The notes under the pieces were generated by a model, which saw only the letters and a program-made list of their open reading frames with translations, ran no database searches and was not told the DNA's origin. Below, piece after piece: positions 7,890-14,830 of a stretch of 34,462 nucleotides of DNA. The position numbers and the translations under genes were made by a program. This stretch comes from an uncultured bacterium (GTDB taxonomy: Bacteria; Planctomycetota; UBA1135; GCA-002748355): contig CALLZN010000443.1 in NCBI GenBank assembly GCA_937858895.1, forward strand, positions 1 to 34,462, read 5' to 3'. The number at the start of each line of letters is the position of its first letter. The first letter of the stretch is position 1.

Positions 7890-9307
7890 GAGCTCTGCTC
7901 TTCCGACCTGCTCGCGTCGCTGTCGCGCTCGACGTCAGCAGCAAAATGCGAAGCCTGCAAACCCGTAGGCGCAACGACAGAAGGATCATCCGATCGTCGC
8001 AACAATACGCGTGTCAAGCGACGATCCAACGCATCCAGGCGGCGCAAGCCATAGAGGACCCGCTTGACGAAGCTGCGCAGCACCACATCGAAGGCACCGC
8101 GCTCGAGCGCATGGCGGTAGAGCCAAGGACGGAGCGCCTTCGGCACGAGGCGGTCCACGTGAAGGGGCACCCGCGCGACCTGGCGCCCGACCGCTTGTTC
8201 GAGATGGCGCTGATCGTGAAGCAAGCTCGGCGAGCGCAAGATCTCGAGACTGCGCACCGCCGCATGACCGCAGATGTGCACGAGCGGCACGTAGTGAAAG
8301 CCAAAGCCGATCTCGACGAAGATCAAACCGACTTGAGTCATCGACGCATAGGCGAGAACGCTCTTGATGTCGGTCTGCACGCGCCCGACGAAGGTCGCAT
8401 GCATGGCGGTCACGGCGCCCACTCCGATCAACGACCAGGAGGCCAGCGGAGACTGCAAGAAAAGCGGACCCGCGCGGAGCAACAAGTAGGGGCCGAGGTG
8501 GATCGAGATCGCGCCATAGAAGATTGCGCTCGAAGGCGTCGGCCCCTCCATCGCGCGCGGCAGCCAGCCACCGAGCGGAACTTGCGCTGACTTGCCCATC
8601 GAAGCGAGCAACAAGAGGAGCGCGCCAAGAGTCGCGACATCGTTCGTCGGCGCAGCTGCGAGCGCAAACCACGGCTCGGCCTGCTCGAAACTCGCATGAG
8701 ACGTGTGGTGCAAAAAGACCAAGGCCCCGAGCAGCCCTACGTCGCAGATGCGATAGGTGACATAGGCCCGAAAGCCATGTTCGACGGGTTTCGGCCGTTC
8801 ATGAAAGAACGCGATCAAGAGTGCCGAAGCAAGCCCCACGAGTTCCCAACCGAAGAAGACCTGGTCAAGGCTCGCAGCGAGGACGACCACTTCACTCGCC
8901 GCTCCGAAGAGCGCGAGCAGAAGGTAAAAACGCAAGAAGCCCTGCTCACGGTGCAAGTAACGCCGTGAGAAGGCTGCGATCAAACCCGTCAATCCGGCCA
9001 CGAAGGACGCAAAGGGAAGCGAAAGGCGGTCCGCGAGCAGGCACCAATCAAAACTGTAGTCGGCGACCGCAAACCACGACCCCAGTCGCAGCACGTGCGC
9101 ACCACGACCGAGCAGCGCCAACACGACGATGCTCGACAGAGCGCAGACCGTCGCTCCGAAGAAGGCCACGGCGACGAGCGAGGCGACGCGTCGTTCCGAC
9201 AGAGCGACGCCGAACCACGCACAAAGCGCAAGGAGCACGCATGCTGCCGCAGGCAACGCAATCGTCGCGACCACGAGCAGGTCGAGGATCGAGTCGAGAA
9301 GAGTCAC
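7886..9307 (-). CDS. dabB: DabB-like (NuoL-family) cation-coupled transporter subunit
   Basis: The 473-residue membrane protein is homologous to the first ten or so helices of NuoL. It shows FFGWELVGLASALLIAFF with the TM5 glutamate, YRICDVGLLGALVF, GKSAQVPLGGWLPRAMEGPT with the TM7 lysine, and QTDIKSVLAYASMTQVGLI. The C-terminal 130 residues are an Arg/Leu-rich soluble tail (HDQRHLEQAVGR and onward) instead of the usual late helices. DabB pairs with DabA to power uptake of CO2 or bicarbonate using the cation gradient; MpsA is the Staphylococcus counterpart. GTG at 9307 is chosen because it overlaps the dabA stop as GTGA and follows GGAGG by nine bases; an in-frame TTG at 9331 is less likely. 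Loss of the distal helices is a point of interest given the next gene. Confidence 0.82.
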   Translation of the reverse strand: MTLLDSILDLLVVATIALPAAACVLLALCAWFGVALSERRVASLVAVAFFGATVCALSSIVVLALLGRGAHVLRLGSWFAVADYSFDWCLLADRLSLPFASFVAGLTGLIAAFSRRYLHREQGFLRFYLLLALFGAASEVVVLAASLDQVFFGWELVGLASALLIAFFHERPKPVEHGFRAYVTYRICDVGLLGALVFLHHTSHASFEQAEPWFALAAAPTNDVATLGALLLLLASMGKSAQVPLGGWLPRAMEGPTPSSAIFYGAISIHLGPYLLLRAGPLFLQSPLASWSLIGVGAVTAMHATFVGRVQTDIKSVLAYASMTQVGLIFVEIGFGFHYVPLVHICGHAAVRSLEILRSPSLLHDQRHLEQAVGRQVARVPLHVDRLVPKALRPWLYRHALERGAFDVVLRSFVKRVLYGLRRLDALDRRLTRVLLRRSDDPSVVAPTGLQASHFAADVERDSDASRSEEQSS

Positions 9308-12267
9308 GAGGCGGGGCCTCCGCCGACCCAAGCTTCTCCATTCGACAACGCTGGGTTGGCGATGCGCGCGAGGCCGAGATGACCACGCTCGTCGCCGTAG
9401 AACTGCGCAGAGCTCGCAACGATCGGCAAGCTCGCGGTCTCGGGCACATAGGCCTCGAAGCGACTCTCGACGAAGTCATGAAGGCGGCCATCTCCAGGAC
9501 TCCAAGCAACGACGCGAATCCAGCCGTTCTGCACGAGGCGCAGCAGCTCTTCGTTGCGCGCGAGGACCGACTCCAACACGCGCGGCTCAGCATCGACGAC
9601 CGTCAAGAGGCGAACTGGTTCATGAATCTCGACCATCTGCCAAGGCAAGCCAGTGCGCAAGTCAGAAGCGTGGCCGTCCATGACCCCGATCAAACCTGTA
9701 ATGTTGTGCGGCAGCTTGGTGCCACACCCATATCCGCGCGGGTCGACGAAACTGAAATAGTATTCGAGGTTGATGCCAGCTCCGACCGGGACGACCGCGC
9801 GCAGCAGCCCTTCTAGAACGTCACCGTTCGCGTCGGTCGTCGGGTCATAGGACACGAGGAAAGCGCGCCGGTCGAGGAAGAGGCCGCGCGTTCGCTCGCG
9901 ACGACCAACGATTGCGAAGGCGTTGGTCGCGTGCCCGCACTCGGGCCGGGGTTGGGCGAGGTCGACCGCACGTCCTTGGGCGTGGCGCAAGGCCGCCTTC
10001 GCGTCGGTCCCGTGCGGCGCACTCACGAAGCGTCGACATCGCTCGTGCGCGTCGCGCTCACACGCCTCTTCGAAGACAGCGCGGACACGCGAGAATGCCT
10101 GAACGCTCGCTTTTGGGATGCGGTCTTCGTCATACCAAGTCATCGAGTCGTCGCAGGTGTTGTGATAGCCAGCAACGAAGCGTGTCGTAGCCGGCACTTC
10201 TATGCCGCGCTCGCGCAGCAGGACGCGCACGTCCGCGTGATTGGCCATCGCCGCGAAGACACGCGCATTGGGTCCACCACGCCCCCCGCCAGTAGCCCCA
10301 CAGTCATAGGCGGCCTCGTGCGGATTGTTGAAACTCGACGAGCCATGGCCAACGACACACACAACGTCGCTGAAGCCGCGCGTCAACCCAATGCTGCGCA
10401 GCAGCCCCTCGACGACATCGGCCATCTCGCCGGCGCTGTAGCCGATGTAGCGCCCGGCGGCATCGCGCGCTTCGCCTTCGCGCTCGAAGACGAGGCTGGT
10501 CACGGGCTCGATGTTCGCGGGATCGACGAAGCCGCGCAGAGCACGCTCGCTAAAACGCGGCATGAGACAGCGTCCGACCATCGGCAGCAGGGACCACCAA
10601 CCGAAGATCGTGCTCAGCAGTCCTCCTCCTGTGGCGGCGTGGCCGTGCTGGGTCACGACCTTGGTCGCGAGTCCGCGCCGGCGCCGGCGTCTGCGCCAAG
10701 CAGCTTCTTCTTCGGGCTCCAGCGCACGCTCGGTTACGTAGTGGCGAGGCACGACGTTGACCGGGCATAGGGGTCGCGCTTGTACTTCGCCGAGTCCTTG
10801 CCAGGCCATGGCGACGCCGAAGAAGCCGGCGTAGCCGAAGGTCTCGACGCTGGGCAGCACTTCTTCGAGGTGGCGCCGCAAAGAGCAGGCGCGGTCGTCA
10901 ATGCAGAGAATCGCTTGGAAGTCGTGCGTTGTCGCTTGCGTGGCGGCCTTCGCTTGACTTGCAAGACCATCCAGCAGGCGAATGCGCAGGCGACGCTCAT
11001 AGGCAGCGTGCAAGACGCGCCGTCGCGCAACCTCGTCGAAGTCGGCCAAGTCCTGCAAGAAGCCCGTCGCAGTCGCGCGCTCAGACAGCGCCATGAGGTC
11101 CGCATCCGACACCTGGGCCATCACGAAGCCCTCGAAGGCGAGCACGCGCGGATCAACAACACTCTGCGGCGGCAGCGCGGCCTCGAGCTCAGTCCAAGCA
11201 GCGCCCGGCCCGAAGCGCTCCCTCAACACCCAACGCGAGGCGAAGGCCTCGCAGGTCAGGAGCACAGCTGCGAAGTCCACGAGCCGCGCGGGGCGCGCTT
11301 CGACCGGCGCACGATCGGGCCGCACTTCGAACTGTCGCATCATGCCAGCCCAGCCCTTGAGCGGCAGCAAGGCAGCCAACACAGAGTCGTGCCATTGCTC
11401 CTCGGCGATGCCGAGCATGTTCAAGGCCCGCGCCAGAGTTTCTATGGCATCGAGGCCGGCTGCCTCCTGTTCGCGAAGCTCACGCGCAAGCCCTTGCGCC
11501 CACGCCCCGAGCGTGTGCCCTGGCTGACCATAGAGGCGGCGGAAGGCGCTGAGGTAGCCGCGCTCGCGCTCCGGCATGGGCCAAGTCGCGACACCTTGGT
11601 CGAGGAAGGCGGCACAGGTCCGAATCACGAGCGGGTGGACGTGAACATCGATGTCCGCGATCGGCTTGGCGTCCGTCGCGTGCAGGGCGAGGAATTGGTC
11701 ACGACGTCGCGTGCGTCGCTCGTGTCGTGTGCGTCCCGCTGCGGCAGCGACGGCAGCGCGTTCTTGCGACAGCCGTTCAGCCAGCATCCCATGCGCGGCG
11801 TCGACCAAACTCAACCAGAGCTGTCGCAATGCGCCTTCGGCCAGTGCTTCGATCGCGCGCCGACGGGCGTCGTCGACCAAAGGGTGGACACGCTCCAACA
11901 CGTCCGTCTCGGTCAGGTGCCAAGTCAGAGCTGCCCCGCGCGGCACCTCGAAGTAGCGCTGCAGGCGCAGCAGGCGGCGCCTTCGTTGCTCTTGCGTCAG
12001 CGCCCGGGCTTCGCTACGCACTTCGGCATCGAGGACGGCTTCGAGATCAACCGCTTGGATGCGCCCCGAGCGAACGTGCTCCGCGAAGGCGGCCTCGCTC
12101 AGATAGGGCTCCGTCCCGAAGAGCTCCGAAGCAGCGACGACGGCCTCGTCGAAGCCCATGTGTTCGAAGGCGTGCAGAGTGTTGTGGTGCACGAAGGTGT
12201 GCAGCGGCGCTTGCTCCGGCAGGAACTTCGCGACCTCTTCGATGATGCGGGCGAGCTTCGTCACCAC
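9304..12267 (-). CDS. dabA: DabA-like inorganic carbon transporter subunit (DUF2309)
   Basis: The protein, about 987 residues, is a soluble DUF2309/DabA protein. It has the N-terminal LHTFVHHNTLHAFEHMGFDEAV, then CIDDR, and GHGSSSFNNPHEAAYDCGATGGG. The four zinc ligands recalled for Halothiobacillus DabA (Cys, Asp two residues on, His, and Cys fifteen residues after that His) are all present with the same spacing. DabA is a distant beta-carbonic-anhydrase-like protein that, with a NuoL-type DabB, hydrates CO2 to bicarbonate in a vectorial, energy-coupled way at the inner membrane. The start is uncertain: GTG at 12267 or 12264 gives a family-like N-terminus, while GTG at 12417 would add 50 residues that do not look conserved. 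None has a strong Shine-Dalgarno sequence. The gene heads a three-gene operon, overlaps dabB by GTGA, and is divergent from the blaI-like gene. Confidence 0.92.
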   Translation of the reverse strand: MVTKLARIIEEVAKFLPEQAPLHTFVHHNTLHAFEHMGFDEAVVAASELFGTEPYLSEAAFAEHVRSGRIQAVDLEAVLDAEVRSEARALTQEQRRRRLLRLQRYFEVPRGAALTWHLTETDVLERVHPLVDDARRRAIEALAEGALRQLWLSLVDAAHGMLAERLSQERAAVAAAAGRTRHERRTRRRDQFLALHATDAKPIADIDVHVHPLVIRTCAAFLDQGVATWPMPERERGYLSAFRRLYGQPGHTLGAWAQGLARELREQEAAGLDAIETLARALNMLGIAEEQWHDSVLAALLPLKGWAGMMRQFEVRPDRAPVEARPARLVDFAAVLLTCEAFASRWVLRERFGPGAAWTELEAALPPQSVVDPRVLAFEGFVMAQVSDADLMALSERATATGFLQDLADFDEVARRRVLHAAYERRLRIRLLDGLASQAKAATQATTHDFQAILCIDDRACSLRRHLEEVLPSVETFGYAGFFGVAMAWQGLGEVQARPLCPVNVVPRHYVTERALEPEEEAAWRRRRRRRGLATKVVTQHGHAATGGGLLSTIFGWWSLLPMVGRCLMPRFSERALRGFVDPANIEPVTSLVFEREGEARDAAGRYIGYSAGEMADVVEGLLRSIGLTRGFSDVVCVVGHGSSSFNNPHEAAYDCGATGGGRGGPNARVFAAMANHADVRVLLRERGIEVPATTRFVAGYHNTCDDSMTWYDEDRIPKASVQAFSRVRAVFEEACERDAHERCRRFVSAPHGTDAKAALRHAQGRAVDLAQPRPECGHATNAFAIVGRRERTRGLFLDRRAFLVSYDPTTDANGDVLEGLLRAVVPVGAGINLEYYFSFVDPRGYGCGTKLPHNITGLIGVMDGHASDLRTGLPWQMVEIHEPVRLLTVVDAEPRVLESVLARNEELLRLVQNGWIRVVAWSPGDGRLHDFVESRFEAYVPETASLPIVASSAQFYGDERGHLGLARIANPALSNGEAWVGGGPAS
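9308..9321 (-). promoter_or_regulatory. dabB Shine-Dalgarno sequence partly masked by a hairpin
   Basis: On the minus strand GGAGG (9317-9321) precedes the dabB GTG start by nine bases. Four of its five bases pair within a 5-bp GC-rich stem with a three-base loop (GAGGC, CCC, GCCTC; 9308-9320). The site lies inside the last codons of dabA, so a ribosome terminating on dabA would expose it. The pairing and the RBS are seen; the coupling role is inferred, and a stem this short could be chance in GC-rich DNA. Confidence 0.45.
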
Positions 12268-12440
12268 GAGGATGAAAATGGCGTTTGACGCGCGTGCGCC
12301 AGCGTCGACCACCGCCGTGGAGCACACGATCCGAAAGAGATCATCGGTGCGCAGTCGACTGCCGACAAAGCAAGACTCGTGATTCGCTGCGATCGCGGCC
12401 GGAGTTCGCGACCCCACAGCTGCGGGCCTTGCAAGATTGA

Positions 12441-12454
12441 CTTAGTCGTCTAAG
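12441..12454. promoter_or_regulatory. Palindromic operator, probably for the BlaI-type repressor
   Basis: CTTAG (12441-12445) and CTAAG (12450-12454) form an inverted repeat around TCGT. The site stands out as AT-rich in GC-rich surroundings and lies in the divergent region between dabA and the blaI-like gene, 56 bases before the preferred blaI start at 12511. BlaI/MecI repressors bind short palindromes in front of their own operon. The palindrome is seen directly; the binding protein is inferred. Its position could let it affect dabA as well. Confidence 0.5.
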
Positions 12455-12480
12455 CTTGGATGACCCAGCGACCGATGACA

Positions 12481-12504
12481 TCCGAGGCGATCTCCGAGGC
12501 GATC
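12481..12504 (+). repeat. Perfect 12-base tandem duplication upstream of blaI
   Basis: TCCGAGGCGATC is present twice in direct succession (12481-12492 and 12493-12504). It lies between the operator and the preferred blaI start, and the second copy supplies the GAGG Shine-Dalgarno sequence. Two RBS-like GAGG copies are therefore present. If translation begins at 12460 instead, the repeat encodes a duplicated SEAI. It looks like a recent slippage or duplication event. Confidence 0.75.
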
Positions 12505-12510
12505 ACAGTC

Positions 12511-12900
12511 ATGAGCGATGCCCCTGAACCGACCGAACGTGAGCTCCAGATCCTGAAAGTGCTCTGGGCTCGCGGTGAAGGCACCGTGCGCGAGGTCTAC
12601 GAAGCCCTGCGCGACGAGGTCCCGATCGTGCAGAACACTGTGCAAGCCTTCCTGCGCACGATGGAAGAGAAGGGCCTTGTCCACCACCGCAACGAGGGGC
12701 GCACGTTCGTCTACCGCGCCGTGTTGTCAGGCGAACGTACGAAGAAGAACCTGCTCGGCGGCCTGCTCGAAAGCGTCTTCGACGGCGCACTCGACCAGCT
12801 CGTCGCGAGCGCGCTGCAGGCAAAGAAGCCGAGCCGCGATGAACTCGCGCGCTTGCGCGTGCTACTCGCCGAGGCCGAAAAGAAGCGGAGCTCATCGTGA
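12511..12900 (+). CDS. BlaI/MecI-family winged-helix repressor
   Basis: The 129-residue protein begins PTERELQILKVLWARGEGTV and has the recognition-helix segment QNTVQAFLRTMEEKGLVHH, followed by a GRTFVYRAVLS wing. This is the standard BlaI/MecI/CopY winged-helix layout, and the C-terminal helices (residues 75-129) would mediate dimerisation. Such repressors are inactivated when the partner M56 protease is triggered. ATG at 12511 is chosen because GAGG lies 11 bases upstream. An in-frame ATG at 12460 has no RBS and lies only five bases after the operator palindrome. The extra N-terminus from 12460 includes a perfect 12-base duplication. The TGA stop overlaps the GTG start of the M56 gene, the usual arrangement for this regulatory pair. 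Confidence 0.9.
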   Translation: MSDAPEPTERELQILKVLWARGEGTVREVYEALRDEVPIVQNTVQAFLRTMEEKGLVHHRNEGRTFVYRAVLSGERTKKNLLGGLLESVFDGALDQLVASALQAKKPSRDELARLRVLLAEAEKKRSSS

Positions 12901-12902
12901 GC
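12890..12902 (+). promoter_or_regulatory. Short hairpin over the M56 gene start
   Basis: GCTCA (12890-12894) and TGAGC (12898-12902) form a 5-bp stem with a TCG loop. The GTG start (12897-12899) and the blaI TGA stop (12898-12900) lie in it. A purine-rich GCGGAG just upstream can serve as RBS. The hairpin might make M56 translation depend on blaI translation, but a stem of this length is weak evidence. Confidence 0.3.
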
Positions 12903-14657
12903 GCTCAAACCGGAGCAATCGAGACAGCGACCGCTGCGCTCTGCGCTCACGGCCCGACGCTGCTCCTCGGAAGCACGGTCGTCCTCGCGGGCGGCTTACT
13001 CGTGGCGCGCGCGCAACGCACGCCTACCGCACGCCGGCGGCTAGGGATCTGGACCGCTCTCGCGAGTGCTGTCTACCTCGCCTTGGCGATCGTGCCATTG
13101 CCGCGGCTCGAGTTCGGCCACGCGATCGAAGCACGCACTTTGGTCGGCAAGCGCGCGGCGGACGTCGACGCGCTCAGCTTCGCTCCCACCCCGCGGCAGC
13201 CAGCCACCGTCGCGCTGCGTGTCGCTTCTTCTGCGACATCGCAGCCCGCGAAGGAGCCGCCGCTCGACGAGCGAGTTGGCTCGCCGCCGGCTGCCACACA
13301 GCCAACCGAAGTCGTGACCGTCGCTTGGGACCACGTCTTCGCCACCATCTGGCTCGCGGCCGCTGCGCTCCTTTGCGCGCGGCACATCGCGGGCATGTTT
13401 CACCTCGCGCGCCTCCTTCGCCGCGCGAGCGTTGCGCCCCCTTCGGTCGCCGCGCTCGCAGACTTACCCGCTGCCGCGCGCGTGCTCATCGCTGACCGCA
13501 GCGTGCGGCCGTTCTGCGCTGGCTGGCTGCGCCCGGTCATCGTCGTCTCGCCCGAACACCTTGCCCAGCCTGGCATTCTGGCGGCCGTCTTACGCCACGA
13601 AGCCGCGCACCTGTCGGCGCGCGACCCGCTCGTGCGACGCGGGCTCGCACTGCTCACTGTGCCCTTCGCTCTGCACCCGCTGTTCTGGTGGCTCGCGGCG
13701 TTCGTGCGCTTCCAGAGCGAACTCTGCGCCGACGAGTGCGCTGCCGGTAATGCCCCGACGCGCTACGCGCGCGACCTTCTCGACCTTCTCGACCTAGTCG
13801 ACCAGGGCGTCGACCAGGGCGTAGCAGCCAGCGCCGCCGGCTCGACCTCGGTCGCAATCTTCCACCGCCGTTCCGACTTCTACCGGAGAATCCAAGTGTT
13901 ACTGCAACCGAAGACAGCCCCGCTCCGCTCACTCTCCCGCTTCCGCCGTTCTCTCCAGCTTGGCTGCATGCTCGCGCTCGTCGGCGTCGCTGCTGGCACC
14001 TTCGGCGTGCCCGCCCGCGCCCAGGATGCAGACGCGCAGCGCGCCGCGCTCCAACAAGAGATCACGGTGCTCCGCAAGCAGATCGAGCAGCTACGCGCCC
14101 AGCTCGCGGCAGCCAATCGGGAGCATCCGCCCACAGAACCGAGCGCGGTGCCAACCCCGCCGGCGGCACCGGCGCCCGCACCGACCACAGGCGCTTCGGA
14201 GGCGCGCGAGCCGCGGACGCGCGGTGTGCCTGTGGTCGAGGAAGTGCCGCCCTTGAAGCAATCGTCCCAGACCAGCATTCCGCCAGGCGAAGCGACACCA
14301 GCTGCGACGAGCGGGACGACCGACCCAGAAGTGATCGTCGCCCTCACCTCGAGGCTGCTCGACATCGAGATGGAGATCAACATCGCGCGCTCCGACATCG
14401 AGGAGTCGAAGGTTCTCGCCGACACCGGCGTGGTCTCCCAGGCCAAACTGCGGCGCGCCACGGCCGAGCTCGAGAACCTCGTACGGAAGCGCAAGATCGT
14501 ACGCAGCGTAGTCGACGGCGAGATTCGGGCGACCGCGAGCGAGATCGCGTGGCTCTCTCGCTCGATGCGCAGTGCCGACAAACACGAGAGGTTGCGCTAC
14601 GAGATTGAGCTCATGCGCGCAAACGGCCGGCTCGAAGCCCTGCGATCCGCGCGCTGA
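12897..14657 (+). CDS. M56 (BlaR1-like) membrane metallopeptidase with coiled-coil C-terminus
   Basis: The 586-residue protein has two N-terminal membrane helices (about 18-38 and 49-68), a third at 146-168, then the M56 zinc site HEAAH at 234-238 with the third ligand region ELCADE at 275-280, and further helices near 247-267 and 351-372. BlaR1/MecR1 proteins of this family sense a signal outside the cell and cleave the partner repressor inside. Here there is no penicillin-binding sensor domain. Instead the C-terminus has a coiled coil (about 375-405), a Pro/Thr/Ala-rich linker (about 405-480) and a second long charged helix (about 485-580). The signal is therefore probably not a beta-lactam. 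It follows blaI in a GTGA overlap. A short tandem of a nine-base unit encodes DLLDLLDL near residues 291-298. Confidence 0.88.
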   Translation: MSAQTGAIETATAALCAHGPTLLLGSTVVLAGGLLVARAQRTPTARRRLGIWTALASAVYLALAIVPLPRLEFGHAIEARTLVGKRAADVDALSFAPTPRQPATVALRVASSATSQPAKEPPLDERVGSPPAATQPTEVVTVAWDHVFATIWLAAAALLCARHIAGMFHLARLLRRASVAPPSVAALADLPAAARVLIADRSVRPFCAGWLRPVIVVSPEHLAQPGILAAVLRHEAAHLSARDPLVRRGLALLTVPFALHPLFWWLAAFVRFQSELCADECAAGNAPTRYARDLLDLLDLVDQGVDQGVAASAAGSTSVAIFHRRSDFYRRIQVLLQPKTAPLRSLSRFRRSLQLGCMLALVGVAAGTFGVPARAQDADAQRAALQQEITVLRKQIEQLRAQLAAANREHPPTEPSAVPTPPAAPAPAPTTGASEAREPRTRGVPVVEEVPPLKQSSQTSIPPGEATPAATSGTTDPEVIVALTSRLLDIEMEINIARSDIEESKVLADTGVVSQAKLRRATAELENLVRKRKIVRSVVDGEIRATASEIAWLSRSMRSADKHERLRYEIELMRANGRLEALRSAR

Positions 14658-14830
14658 GCAGCTGCTGGATCAGCACTTCTCCGCGGTCGTGAAGAGCTCG
14701 AGCGGCGCATCAACCGGAACTGCTGTCATCGAGATGCAGGACGACGGAGTCGGCATGAGCGACCCTGTGCGTCATCGGCCGCGAGCCCTGCTTCGAGCCG
14801 TGCGACGACACTTGCCGCAATAAAAACATC
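14656..14830 (+). pseudogene. Possible relic of a histidine-kinase HATPase domain
   Basis: Directly after the M56 stop, the forward strand reads (frame of base 14656) EQLLDQHFSAVVKSSSGAST and then TAVIEMQDDGVGMSDPV. The DDGVGMS stretch and what precedes it resemble the N- and G1-boxes of histidine-kinase ATPase domains. In the next frame (from 14771) REPCFEPCDDTCRNK recalls the FEPFFTTK segment that normally follows. No start codon, receptor part or complete domain is present. The stretch overlaps the 3' end of the convergent ATPase gene. It could be a decayed gene end or chance resemblance in a short stretch. Confidence 0.3.

Noticed and set aside
10780..12288. Long forward open frame (502 codons) opposite dabA
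   Set aside because: It is antisense to a confident DabA protein with all zinc ligands; GC-rich codon bias gives long shadow frames, and the translation shows no family motif.
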